Positions 26,811 through 35,392 of a stretch of 64,000 nucleotides of DNA are shown piece by piece; the stretch's first letter is position 1; every line of letters starts with the position of its first letter. Made by a program: the position numbers and the translations under genes. Location: positions 12,214,001-12,278,000 of the forward strand of contig NZ_CP150356.1 of NCBI RefSeq assembly GCF_051521505.1, in the 5' to 3' direction. The notes beneath the pieces are model-generated. The model made no database searches, had not been told where the DNA came from, and was given only the letters and a program-made list of their open reading frames with translations. The stretch is from Sorangium sp025924095. Lineage in GTDB: Bacteria; Myxococcota_A; Polyangia; Polyangiales; Polyangiaceae.

Positions 26811-28304
26811 TCACGTCCTCGACCATCGCAGGCGCGGCTGGCGCGCGGCCCGGGCCTCGTCGAGGCGGCCGACCACCGTGCCGTGCGGCGCCTGCTTCAC
26901 GACGTCCGGCGTCTCCTGCGCCTCCTTGAGGATGCTGAGCATCGCGGCGGCGAACTCGTCGAGCGTCTCGCGGGTCTCCGTCTCCGTCGGCTCGATCATC
27001 AGGGCGCCGGGCACGACCAGCGGGAAGTAGACCGTGGGCGCGTGGAAGCCGTAGTCGAGCAGCCGCTTCGCGATGTCGAGCGTCTTGACCCCGGTCTCCT
27101 TCTCGATCTGGCTGTCCGAGAGCACCACCTCGTGCATGCACGGCTGCGGCACCGGCGCGCTGTAGTGGTCCTTCAGCTTGGCCCAGAGGTAGCGCGCGTT
27201 CAGCACGGCGAGGCTGCTCGCCGCCGTGAGCCCCTCGCCGCCCATCTCCCGGATGTACGCGTACGCCCGGATGAACATCCCGAAGTTGCCGGTGAAGGCC
27301 CGGAGCCGCCCGACGCTCTGGGGCCGGTCGCGGTCCCACGCGAACGCGTCGCCGCGCCGCACGAGCACGGGCGACGGCTGGAACGGCTCCAGGTGCTTCT
27401 TGAAGCAGACCGGCCCGGCGCCGGGGCCCCCGCCGCCGTGCGGGGTCGTGAACGTCTTGTGCAGGTTGATGTGGATGACGTCCATGCCGACGTCACCCGG
27501 CCGCGCGTGCCCCATGATGGCGTTCGTGTTCGCGCCGTCGCCGTAGACGAGCCCCCCCTTGTCGTGGATGAGCTTGATGATCTCGGGCAGGTGCGTCTCG
27601 TACGCCCCGAGGGTGTTCGGGTTCGTGATCATCATCCCGCAGACGTCGCCGTCCGACCCGTGGCGCTCGATCGCGGCGAGGACCTGCTCGGGGTGGGTGA
27701 TGCCGTCGGCGGTCTTCTCGATCCGCACGGCCACGAGCCCGTTGAGCGCGCAGCTCGCCGGGTTCGTGCCGTGGGCGCTCTCCGGGATGAAGACCTTCCG
27801 CGGCGAGCGCCCCTTCGACTCGTGGAACGCCCGCATCATCATCAGCCCCGCGAGCTCGCCCTGCGCGCCCGCCGACGGCTGCAGCGAGCAGCCGTCCATC
27901 CCGCTGATCTCGCAGAGCGCCTCCTGCAGGCGCCACATCACCTCGAGCGACCCCTGGCTGAGCTCGTCGGGCGTCATCGGGTGCAGCTTCGCGAAGCCCG
28001 GGATGCGCGCGGCCCACTCGTTGACCTTCGGGTTGTACTTCATCGTGCACGACCCGAGCGGGTACATCTGCCCGTCGATGCAGAAGTTCCACTGCGAGAG
28101 CCGGACGAAGTGCCGGAACGCCTCCGGCTCGCTCACCTCGGGCAGGCCGGCCGCCTCCTGGCGCGCGAGCGCGCCGTAGTGAGCGCCGGGATCGACGTCG
28201 GGCACGTCGAGCGGCGGCAGCGACGCGCCGGTCCTGCCCGGCGTGCCGCGCTCGAAGATGGGGGGTTCGCGGAACTGAATGCCTCGCGGCTGCGGTTGGG
28301 TCAT
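26811..28304 (-). CDS. gcvPB: Glycine dehydrogenase (decarboxylating) subunit 2
   Basis: 497 residues, the usual size for the C-terminal half of the P-protein when it is split in two. FPLGSC-type block MYPLGSCTMKYNPK, the QPSAGAQGE block and the PLP-binding HINLHKTFTTPHGGGG (Lys about 277) are all present. With GcvPA it decarboxylates glycine and loads the aminomethyl group on GcvH. GcvPA, GcvH and GcvT are not in the window; the upstream neighbour on the same strand is a lipoprotein gene 14 bp away. ATG at 28304 gives the expected N-terminus. Confidence 0.95.
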   Translation of the reverse strand: MTQPQPRGIQFREPPIFERGTPGRTGASLPPLDVPDVDPGAHYGALARQEAAGLPEVSEPEAFRHFVRLSQWNFCIDGQMYPLGSCTMKYNPKVNEWAARIPGFAKLHPMTPDELSQGSLEVMWRLQEALCEISGMDGCSLQPSAGAQGELAGLMMMRAFHESKGRSPRKVFIPESAHGTNPASCALNGLVAVRIEKTADGITHPEQVLAAIERHGSDGDVCGMMITNPNTLGAYETHLPEIIKLIHDKGGLVYGDGANTNAIMGHARPGDVGMDVIHINLHKTFTTPHGGGGPGAGPVCFKKHLEPFQPSPVLVRRGDAFAWDRDRPQSVGRLRAFTGNFGMFIRAYAYIREMGGEGLTAASSLAVLNARYLWAKLKDHYSAPVPQPCMHEVVLSDSQIEKETGVKTLDIAKRLLDYGFHAPTVYFPLVVPGALMIEPTETETRETLDEFAAAMLSILKEAQETPDVVKQAPHGTVVGRLDEARAARQPRLRWSRT

Positions 28305-28318
28305 CGGGGGCTGTTATG

Positions 28319-28921
28319 TCAGAGGGCGGGGGGCTCGGCAGGTGCTTCGTCGGGGGGGGAGGCGGGCGGCTCGGGCGCCTCGGACTCCTGGTTCTGGCCG
28401 TCCCAGTCGCCGCCGCCGATGTCGGAGCTGCCGGTGCCCCCGATCGACTGCAGGTCCGGCAACATGTTGCGCTGCTTGACGGCTTCCCACGGCTCGCCGA
28501 CCTCATCCTTGTTGCGGCCGATCTCGCCCACGATCTTGTCGTCGACGTTCTCGCCCTCCGGCCGCGTGTACTTGAAGTACCCCCGGCCTTCCTTTGTCGA
28601 GTTCGGCCCGATGGCGCCGATGACGTGCTCGGTCCAGGTGAACTTGATGAGATCGCCCGTCACCGTCCCGTGCAGCTCGCCCCACCGATCCTTGACCGGG
28701 CGCATCCAGCGGCCCTCCATGGAATCGTTGTCCTGGACGAGGTGCAGGTAACCGTAGAGCTCGCTGTAATAGACGCCCGTCCAGTCGCCGCCCTCGGGCA
28801 TGTCCCCAGCTTGCACCTTGGCCGTCTTGGGCGGGGGGGTCGAGCTGCAGCCCAGCGCCGTCGTCCCCAGCAGCAGGGCACAGGCGGCGCCGGCAATCCA
28901 AAGCCGTCGCGATACGTTCAT
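28319..28921 (-). CDS. Putative lipoprotein with acidic/Pro-rich C-terminus
   Basis: 200 residues from the ATG at 28921. The signal peptide MNVSRRLWIAGAACALLLG ends in a lipobox-like ALGC (Cys about 25). The mature part contains a compact domain with aromatic strands (DWTGVYYSELYGYLHLV, MEGRWMRPVKDRWGELHG) that recalls small beta-barrel lipoproteins, then an acidic, Pro/Glu-rich tail. I do not recognise the family. Its stop lies 14 bp upstream of the gcvPB start on the same strand, so co-transcription is likely, although a functional link is not evident. Confidence 0.7.
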   Translation of the reverse strand: MNVSRRLWIAGAACALLLGTTALGCSSTPPPKTAKVQAGDMPEGGDWTGVYYSELYGYLHLVQDNDSMEGRWMRPVKDRWGELHGTVTGDLIKFTWTEHVIGAIGPNSTKEGRGYFKYTRPEGENVDDKIVGEIGRNKDEVGEPWEAVKQRNMLPDLQSIGGTGSSDIGGGDWDGQNQESEAPEPPASPPDEAPAEPPAL

Positions 28922-29002
28922 GGCGGCGGAGCCTAGCACAGCACCTACCCGCACCCATACCCCCGCCATGTGCCCCGCAGCAGCGGCAGAGGAACGAACG
29001 CG

Positions 29003-29047
29003 CGTCACGTGCGTCACGCGCGTCACGCGCGTTACGTGCGCAACGTG
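29003..29047. repeat. Five 9-bp direct repeats, CGTCACGTG type
   Basis: Five head-to-tail copies: CGTCACGTG, CGTCACGCG twice, CGTTACGTG, CGCAACGTG. Each unit holds a near-palindromic CACGYG core. They lie between the divergent lipoprotein (start 28921) and FG-GAP gene (start 29173), a good place for an operator with several sites. No factor can be named. Confidence 0.7.
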
Positions 29048-29172
29048 AACGACACGCAGCCTACCTGCCCCGCTGAAGGAGGAGCGTAACGCACCGTTCA
29101 GCGCATCCGCGACGGCGTCAATTTTCCGCTTCGCCTCTTCGTGGACCGCGAAGCGCTGGTAAGCTTCCGAGC

Positions 29173-30906
29173 ATGATGAAGTCCTTTGTCTGCAACCGAG
29201 GTTTTGTAATTCCCGGTAGAATTGCTCTCTTGACCAGCCTCCTCGCCCTTGCGGCCTGCGAGGGACGGCTCGGCGACCTTGACGGCACCCTCCCCGACGA
29301 CGACGACGACGGCGGCGGTAGCAACAGCAGCGGCTCCTCGGGCGGCCCTCGCCCGGTCCCCGGGGGCTCCAAGCCGTTGCCGACCGCCGCGTCGTGCGCT
29401 CCTGCGGCGAGCGGCGCTGCCGACGTCGCGGAGCCCCAGCTCCTCCTCCAGCTGTCCGACGACGACGAGAGCGCGTGGCTCGGGTCGCCGGCGGTCGCCG
29501 ATCTGGACGGCGACGGCGAGAGCGAGATCCTGGTGACGCACAATGGCAACGTCGTCGCCTGGGGCCCCGACGGCGAGCAGAAGTGGCGGTTCGACGAGTC
29601 GCGGGAGCATGGCCGCATCTGGGCGAGCCCGATCGTCGCGGACTTCCGCGGCGACGCGCAGCTCGAGATCGTCTTCGCGGCGCGCACGAGGATCTACATG
29701 CTCGACGCGAGCGGCCAGGTGGTGGACGGCTGGCCCGTCACCTGGAACGACGAGATCCGCGCCCTCGCCGCCGGCGACGTCGACGGCGACGGCCAGCTCG
29801 ACGTCGTGGCCGCGAGCACCGACAGGTCCCCCGACGTCCTGTCGGCCTTCCACGCGAGCGGGGCGCGGGTCGCCGGCTTCCCGCCGATCGAAAGCGGTAC
29901 GATCGGGTGCGACGCGCGCCGCAGCGACGACGCCGAGTGCTGGATCGTGGGCGTCTACGACCAGAACCTGGCCATCGGCGATCTCGACGGGGACGGCGCG
30001 CAGGACATCGTCGCGCCGATGGACAACTCCTATGCCGGGTTCTACCGCGGCACGGGGGAGGCGTTCGACGCGAATCCCATGTTCGAGGGCCGCCCGAAGA
30101 CGCCGGGCGTGCGGTACATGCACGACCTCGAGCTCGCGCAGCAGGGCTTCGGCGACAGCCGCGACCTGCAGGCCTATTTCAAGAACTCGGCCCCTGCGAT
30201 CGCGGACGTCGACGGCGACGGCACGCCGGAGATCATCATGCTCGCGGCGGCCGAGGACGTCGACATGTCGGACCAGTCCCAGGGCGTCGGCCTCTGGGTG
30301 GTCCGCAACGACGCGAGCCGCATCGAGGGGTGGGAGAGCCCGTTCTATGCGCCGGACTACCTGTCCGGCGGCGAGGATCTCGGCGGCAACATCGTGGCCG
30401 CGACGCAGCAGGTGACGGTGGCCGACCTCGACGCGACGCACCCCGGCCCCGAGATGATCTTCGCGGGCCTGGATGGGCGGATTCACGCGGTCCACGCCGA
30501 CAAGCAGGAGTACTGGGACGTCCAGTTCACGGACGACACGCAGGTGCTCACGGGCGGCGTCGTGGTCGGGGACCTGTCGGGCGACGGCATCCCGGAGGTC
30601 GTGTTCAACACCTACTCGACCGAGGAGAACCGGAGCCACCTCTTCGTCCTCAACGCGGGCGGCAAGGTCCTCCACAAGATCCCGCTGCCGCGGCTCGGCG
30701 CGATGCCCGTGCCGACGCTCGCCGACGTGAACGGCGACGGCACGATCGAGATCGTCGTGTCGCTCCGCGAGATCGGGTGGATCGGCAGCGAGCCGGAGCC
30801 GAACACGTACGTGTACACGGTGCCGCAGTCGGCGACGAACTGCCTGCTCTGGCCGACCGCGCGCGGCAACTACTACAGGAACGGCTGGGTCCGCGCCGCG
30901 GACTGA
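29173..30906 (+). CDS. FG-GAP/VCBS repeat lipoprotein
   Basis: 577 residues. The hydrophobic start ends in ALAACEG (lipobox LAAC, Cys about 29), followed by an acidic Asp/Gly/Ser linker. From about 95 to the end there are repeated FG-GAP/VCBS units, each with a calcium-type loop: VADLDGDGESEILV, AAGDVDGDGQLDVVA, AIGDLDGDGAQDIVA, IADVDGDGTPEIIM, LADVNGDGTIEIVV. Such repeats fold as a beta-propeller as in integrin alpha chains. The protein is probably surface- or periplasm-facing; ligand unknown. Two adjacent ATGs (29173, 29176) are possible starts. Confidence 0.9.
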   Translation: MMKSFVCNRGFVIPGRIALLTSLLALAACEGRLGDLDGTLPDDDDDGGGSNSSGSSGGPRPVPGGSKPLPTAASCAPAASGAADVAEPQLLLQLSDDDESAWLGSPAVADLDGDGESEILVTHNGNVVAWGPDGEQKWRFDESREHGRIWASPIVADFRGDAQLEIVFAARTRIYMLDASGQVVDGWPVTWNDEIRALAAGDVDGDGQLDVVAASTDRSPDVLSAFHASGARVAGFPPIESGTIGCDARRSDDAECWIVGVYDQNLAIGDLDGDGAQDIVAPMDNSYAGFYRGTGEAFDANPMFEGRPKTPGVRYMHDLELAQQGFGDSRDLQAYFKNSAPAIADVDGDGTPEIIMLAAAEDVDMSDQSQGVGLWVVRNDASRIEGWESPFYAPDYLSGGEDLGGNIVAATQQVTVADLDATHPGPEMIFAGLDGRIHAVHADKQEYWDVQFTDDTQVLTGGVVVGDLSGDGIPEVVFNTYSTEENRSHLFVLNAGGKVLHKIPLPRLGAMPVPTLADVNGDGTIEIVVSLREIGWIGSEPEPNTYVYTVPQSATNCLLWPTARGNYYRNGWVRAAD

Positions 30907-30959
30907 CGCGCTCCGCGGGGCCTGCGCGGGCAGGCTCCGCGCTCGTGCGCTCGTGAGAG

Positions 30960-30985
30960 GGGCCGATCGCTCCGGCGGTCGGCCC
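30960..30985. terminator. Hairpin between convergent genes
   Basis: GGGCCGA (30960-30966) pairs with TCGGCCC (30979-30985) around a 12-base loop in the 102-bp gap between the FG-GAP gene and hemL, which converge. Only two T residues follow, so it is a weak candidate for a bidirectional terminator. Confidence 0.4.
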
Positions 30986-31008
30986 TTCGCCGGTGGGCCG
31001 GTCCGGCC

Positions 31009-32325
31009 TCAGGCCGCGAGCGCCTCGCGGCAGGCGGAGACCGTCCGCTCGATGTCTTCCTCGGTGTGCGCGCCGCTCAGGAAGGCCGCCTCGTACTGCG
31101 ACGGAGGCCAGTAGATGCCGCGCGCGAGCATGCCGGCGTGGAAGGCGCTGAAGCGCTTCGTGTCGGAGGTCGCGGCGTCGGCCCAGGAGCGGACCGGGCC
31201 CTTCGTGAAGAACAGCGTGATCATCGAGCCGACCCGCTGGACGCACGCGGTCACGCCGGCGCCCTCGGCGGCGGCCCTGAGGCCGCGCTCGAGGGACGCG
31301 CCGAGCTGCTCGAGCCGCTCGTAGAGGTCGGGCGTGAGGCGCTCGAGCGTCGCGAGCCCCGCGCTGACCGCGAGCGGGTTGCCGCTGAGCGTGCCGGCCT
31401 GGTACACGGGGCCGAGCGGCGAGACGACGCGCATCACGTCGGCGCGGCCGCCGTAGGCCGCGAGGGGCATGCCGCCGCCGACGATCTTGCCGAGCGTCGT
31501 CAGGTCCGGCCGGAGGCCGAAGCGCTCCTGCGCGCCGCCGCGGGCGACGCGGCAGCCGGTCATCACCTCGTCGAAGATCGAGAGCGCGCCGTGCTTGCGG
31601 CAGAGGTCGATCACGAGGGCGAGGAAGCCCGGCTCCGGCGGGACGCAGCCCATGTTGCCGACCACGGGCTCGAGGATGACCGCGGCGATCTCGCCGCCGC
31701 GCGCCGCGAAGGCGGCCTCGAGGGCGGCCGGGTCGTTGTAGGGCAGCGACAGCGTGGCGCGGGCGACGCTCTCGGGGACGCCGGCCGAGTCGGGCGCGCC
31801 GAAGGTGGCGAGCCCGCTGCCTGCCTTGACGAGCAGGTGGTCGGCGTGGCCGTGGTAACAGCCCTCGAACTTGATGATGGCGTCGCGGCGGGTGAAGCCG
31901 CGCGCGACGCGGATGGCGCTCATCGTGGCCTCGGTGCCGCTGGAGACGCAGCGCAGCATGTCGATGCTCGGGTAGAGCTCGCGGATCTTCTCGGCGAAGC
32001 GGACCTCGAGCTCGGTCGGGGCGCCGAACGAGAGGCCGCCGAGGGCGGCTTCGCGGACGGCCTCGACCACGGCGGGGTTCGCGTGGCCGAGGATGGCCGG
32101 CCCCCAGGAGCCGACGAAGTCGATGTACTCGGCGCCGTCGACGTCGAACAGCCGCGCTCCCTGCGCGCGGGCGATGAAGACGGGGTCGCCGCCGACGGCG
32201 CGGAAGGCCCGCACCGGGCTGTTCACGCCGCCGGGCAGGACGGCGGCGGCGCGGTCGAACAGGGCTTTGGAGGCGGGGGCTCGGCCCCCGCGGGCAGGCG
32301 GAGGAGCGCTTGTCGCGTTCGTCAT
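31009..32325 (-). CDS. hemL: Glutamate-1-semialdehyde 2,1-aminomutase
   Basis: 438 residues from the ATG at 32325 (GGAG 6 bp upstream), the usual family length. Class III PLP fold with the HemL start ALFDRAAAVLPGGVNSPVRAF, the SSGTEATM block, IFDEVMTGCRVA and the PLP lysine in TLGKIVGGGMPLAAYGG. It converts glutamate-1-semialdehyde to 5-aminolevulinate in the C5 pathway of haem synthesis. The frame remains open far upstream but only the HemL part has supporting features. No other haem genes are nearby. Confidence 0.96.
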   Translation of the reverse strand: MTNATSAPPPARGGRAPASKALFDRAAAVLPGGVNSPVRAFRAVGGDPVFIARAQGARLFDVDGAEYIDFVGSWGPAILGHANPAVVEAVREAALGGLSFGAPTELEVRFAEKIRELYPSIDMLRCVSSGTEATMSAIRVARGFTRRDAIIKFEGCYHGHADHLLVKAGSGLATFGAPDSAGVPESVARATLSLPYNDPAALEAAFAARGGEIAAVILEPVVGNMGCVPPEPGFLALVIDLCRKHGALSIFDEVMTGCRVARGGAQERFGLRPDLTTLGKIVGGGMPLAAYGGRADVMRVVSPLGPVYQAGTLSGNPLAVSAGLATLERLTPDLYERLEQLGASLERGLRAAAEGAGVTACVQRVGSMITLFFTKGPVRSWADAATSDTKRFSAFHAGMLARGIYWPPSQYEAAFLSGAHTEEDIERTVSACREALAA

Positions 32326-32378
32326 CGTGCTCCGGCCATAGCAGGGGCAAGGCGGGGGAGCGACGCGGAACGAGGCTG

Positions 32379-32472
32379 CCGGCGCGGGGCGTCGTGGTCG
32401 CCGGACGCGGGCGTCGAGGTTTGCCGGACGCGGGGCGTCGAGGTTTGCCGGACGCGGGGCGTCGAGGTGGTG
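32379..32472. repeat. 24-bp tandem repeat, about four copies
   Basis: Units of CCGGACGCGGGGCGTCGAGG plus TTTG repeat at 32401, 32424 and 32448, with a more divergent copy before (32379). The first clear unit lacks one G. It lies in the 322-bp gap 32326-32647 between hemL and a divergent kinase gene; nothing else was recognised in that gap. Confidence 0.7.
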
Positions 32473-32647
32473 GGGCCCGAACGACGGACGGGGGTGGTGG
32501 CGAGCGGCCTTCGATCCACACGATCCTTTGCGGCGCGGTCGCGCTTGGCTATGGTGATCGTCTGGAGAGAGGGGGCCGCGCGCTGCGGCCCGGGCTGCTC
32601 CTGGGGACCGCGGGCGCGGATCCCCGAGCACAAGCGTCTGGTGAGCC

Positions 32648-34141
32648 ATGCGGATCTCCGAGGACCCCGGTCCGGGGCAGCGTCTCGGGCGATATGAGCT
32701 TCTGCGCCTCATCGGCGAGGGCGGGATGGCGCAGGTCTGGGCCGCGCGCATGGAGGGCTCCCGCGGCTTCCACAAGGTCGTCGCGCTGAAGACGCTCATT
32801 CCGGCGCTCGCGCGTGATCCGCAGTTCCAGCGCATGTTCCTCGACGAGGCGAACCTCGCCTCGAAGATCCACCACCGCAACGTGGTCGAGATCCTGGATC
32901 TCGGCGACACGGACGGCGTGCTCTTCCTCGTGATGGAGTGGATCGACGGGCAGACGATGCAGCGGCTGCTCCGGCCGGGGCTGCGCCCGATGCCGATCTC
33001 CCCGGCGATGGCCGCGCGCATCGTGGCCGACGCGGCGCACGGGCTGCACGCGGCGCACGAGCTCCACGACGAGCGCGGGGTGCCGCTCGGCATCGTGCAC
33101 CGTGACGTCTGCCCGCAGAACATCCTCATCGATCGCGACGGCACGGTGAAGGTGGCCGATTTCGGGATCGTGAAGGCGTTCGAGCGGCTGGGCGACACGA
33201 CGCAGACCGGCGAGATCAAGGGCAAGGGCGAGTACATGTCGCCCGAGCAGGCGCAGGGGCACCCGGTCGATCGCAGCTCGGACATCTTCTCGCTCGGCGT
33301 GGTGCTCTTCGAGGCGGTGACGGGCGCGCTCCCGTTCCAGGTGCTGCACGATCTCGTGCTGCCGCAGACCGGGGTGCCGGAGCCGCCGCGGCCCACGCTG
33401 ATCGCGCCGCATTGCCCGCGGGATCTGGAGGAGATCATCCTGAAGGCGCTCGCGCGCGACCCGCGGCAGCGCTTCCAGACGGCGGGCGAGATGGCGAGCG
33501 CGCTGGAGGACTTCCTGATGCGCAGGTCGGGCGTGATCACGACCGCGCAGGTGGCGGAGCTCCTGATGGCGCGCTGCGGGGACAAGCTGGAGGAGGAGCG
33601 GCAGATGATCGCGGCCGCGATCGTCCCGCAGCAGCGCCCCGGCTGGCGGCCGAAGCCCGGCGCGACGCTGAGCTCGGGGCCGCCCTCCTCGGGTCGTTCG
33701 CGGGGGTCGCGCACGCCGCCGCGGACGGGGCTCGGCGGGCTGATGCGCGCCGGCAGCGACGCGCTGCGCCCGGTGGCGCTGCCGTGGCTCGTGGCGTCGG
33801 TGTCCACGGGGGTCGCTGTCGCGTCGCTCATGTTCGTCGCGCTGAGCCGGCCGAGGGATCACCGGCCCCTCGTCGACCCGATCGCGGTGCAGACCCAGCC
33901 GAGCGTCGCGGTGGTGAAGCTGAACGGCGTGGTGCTCGGCGTGGGCAGCCAGATCATCGCCCGGCCACAGCCGGGGGTGTCGCTGCTCGTGGAGGCGCGG
34001 TCGAGCGACGGCGTCTCGCAGACCGTGGAGCTCACGTCGGAGTCCCCCGCGCGGATCCAGATCAACCTGGAGCTGAAGGGCGAGCCGGGCCCTGAGGCCG
34101 CGGCGCCGCCGGGCAGCGGGAGCGCGCCGGCGTCGAGGTAG
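32648..34141 (+). CDS. Membrane-anchored Ser/Thr protein kinase with atypical catalytic loop
   Basis: 497 residues. Kinase domain about 15-290: glycine loop IGEGGMAQVW, ATP Lys K48, DFG (171-173) and YMSPEQ. The catalytic loop reads HRDVCPQN (151-158): the HRD Asp and the metal-binding Asn are kept, but the Lys that normally follows (HRDLKPxN) is replaced, here by Cys; a Ser at this place is frequent in a myxobacterial subgroup. One hydrophobic helix at about 378-398 (WLVASVSTGVAVASLMFVAL) is followed by about 90 residues outside with a PEGA-like strand pattern (VAVVKLNGVVLGVGSQ). Activity is uncertain but likely. Followed after 4 bp by a small hypothetical gene. Confidence 0.88.
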   Translation: MRISEDPGPGQRLGRYELLRLIGEGGMAQVWAARMEGSRGFHKVVALKTLIPALARDPQFQRMFLDEANLASKIHHRNVVEILDLGDTDGVLFLVMEWIDGQTMQRLLRPGLRPMPISPAMAARIVADAAHGLHAAHELHDERGVPLGIVHRDVCPQNILIDRDGTVKVADFGIVKAFERLGDTTQTGEIKGKGEYMSPEQAQGHPVDRSSDIFSLGVVLFEAVTGALPFQVLHDLVLPQTGVPEPPRPTLIAPHCPRDLEEIILKALARDPRQRFQTAGEMASALEDFLMRRSGVITTAQVAELLMARCGDKLEEERQMIAAAIVPQQRPGWRPKPGATLSSGPPSSGRSRGSRTPPRTGLGGLMRAGSDALRPVALPWLVASVSTGVAVASLMFVALSRPRDHRPLVDPIAVQTQPSVAVVKLNGVVLGVGSQIIARPQPGVSLLVEARSSDGVSQTVELTSESPARIQINLELKGEPGPEAAAPPGSGSAPASR

Positions 34142-34145
34142 CCGC

Positions 34146-34658
34146 ATGGCGCCGCTCGAGGATCCGGGTGCGGAGCCGCTCGCCGCGCTCGAGGAGGCGG
34201 AGGGCGCCGCCGGCAGCGAGCGTGGGGCGGCCTCCGGGGCGCCGGGGTGCCGCGTCCGCTTCGCCCGCGGGGTGACCGAGCTGCCCGGCGATCAGGCTGT
34301 GGTGGTGCTCCACGAGGACGCGTTCCTGCGCTGGCGGCCCACGCCGGAGCGGCCGGAGGGCGCGCCCTCGCGGCTCGCCGAGGTGACCGTGGGCGCGGCC
34401 ATCGCGGTCGAGCACGGCGGCATCTGGGACGAGGGGCTCGTCCTCGGCCGCGTTGTGCGCCCGGCGCGCGCAGGCGGCTTCCGGGTCGACGGCGACGTGG
34501 AGGGCTACCCGTCCGTCGCTGACGCCGAGCGGGCGCACGGCCCGCTCGAGGCGGGTGAGCCGCAGGAGCCGCCGGCGAGGGCCGCCGATCCGGCGTTCGA
34601 GCTGGGCGAGCCGATCGGGCGCGATGCGCGCGGGAGCGGCCGCCGAGCGAGGAGATAG
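34146..34658 (+). CDS. Hypothetical protein, acidic, co-transcribed with kinase
   Basis: 170 residues starting 4 bp after the kinase stop. The central part (about 35-125) has plausible strands (CRVRFARGVTELPGDQAVVV, VGAAIAVEHGGIWDEGLVLG), while both ends are Ala/Glu/Arg-rich and probably disordered. Codon usage matches the region. No family recognised. The tight spacing suggests a link to the kinase, perhaps as a substrate or partner, which is inference. Converges with the GST gene 4 bp downstream. Confidence 0.55.
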   Translation: MAPLEDPGAEPLAALEEAEGAAGSERGAASGAPGCRVRFARGVTELPGDQAVVVLHEDAFLRWRPTPERPEGAPSRLAEVTVGAAIAVEHGGIWDEGLVLGRVVRPARAGGFRVDGDVEGYPSVADAERAHGPLEAGEPQEPPARAADPAFELGEPIGRDARGSGRRARR

Positions 34659-34662
34659 TTGC

Positions 34663-35298
34663 TCAACCGAAATCGGTGAGCGCGTCGCCGCGCGCCTCGG
34701 TCCAGCTGTCGCGGCTGCGCAGCCGCTCGCGGTACGCGATCACCTTCGGCCAGCGCTCGGCGTCGTCGAGGTGCGATCCGCGGAGCATCGCGAGGGCGGC
34801 GCCCACGGCGCAGTCCGCGAGCGACATGGAGCTCTTGAGCAGGTACTTCTGTTCGTCGAGCTCTGCCTCGAGCAGGTCGAGCGAGCGCGTCGCCTCGTCG
34901 GCGGCCCGCTTCAGGACCGCCTCGACGGGGGCCGGGAAGCCGGTCCTCGGCGCGACGATGCTGGCCCACCAGACGACGCCGCAGTGCGGGGTCAGGTGCG
35001 CGCTGTCGAAGAACAGCCACTGGAGCGCCCTGGCCTCGGACGTCGGCACGTCGGGCCAGCGCGTCGTCCCGTGGGTGCGGCCGAGGTAGGCGATGATGGC
35101 GTTCGACTCCCGGAGCACGAGCGGGCCGTCCTCGAGGACAGGCACCTTCCGGTGCGGGTTCAGCCGGGCGAAGGCCTCGGCGCGCTGCTCGCCTCGAAAC
35201 AGGTCGACCTCGACCGGCTCGTAGGTGAGCCCGAGCTCGGCGAGGGCGAGGCGCACCTTGAGCGCATTGGGCGACCGGAGAAACGTGTAGAGGCGCAT
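34663..35298 (-). CDS. Glutathione S-transferase family protein
   Basis: 211 residues from the ATG at 35298 (an ATG six codons earlier would add MRYCAG). Thioredoxin-like N-terminal domain: MRLYTFLRSPNALKVRLALAE..., with the glutathione-contact block HRKVPVLEDGPLVLRESNAI (cis-Pro and the conserved E-S pair) at about 52-71. The C-terminal part is all-helical. The catalytic position after YTFLRS is Ser-type. It probably conjugates or reduces electrophiles in the cytoplasm. Confidence 0.92.
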   Translation of the reverse strand: MRLYTFLRSPNALKVRLALAELGLTYEPVEVDLFRGEQRAEAFARLNPHRKVPVLEDGPLVLRESNAIIAYLGRTHGTTRWPDVPTSEARALQWLFFDSAHLTPHCGVVWWASIVAPRTGFPAPVEAVLKRAADEATRSLDLLEAELDEQKYLLKSSMSLADCAVGAALAMLRGSHLDDAERWPKVIAYRERLRSRDSWTEARGDALTDFG

Positions 35299-35392
35299 GC
35301 CGGCGCAGTAGCGCATGCGGCCGGAGGGCGCGAGCGGGCGGGGTGGGGGCGAGGAGAGGAGCCCCGAGGGGAAGCGAGAGCGTCCGGCTGGA

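Noticed and set aside
31009..33831. 940-codon frame including hemL
   Set aside because: Everything upstream of the ATG at 32325 is antisense to the kinase at 32648 or consists of the 24-bp repeats.
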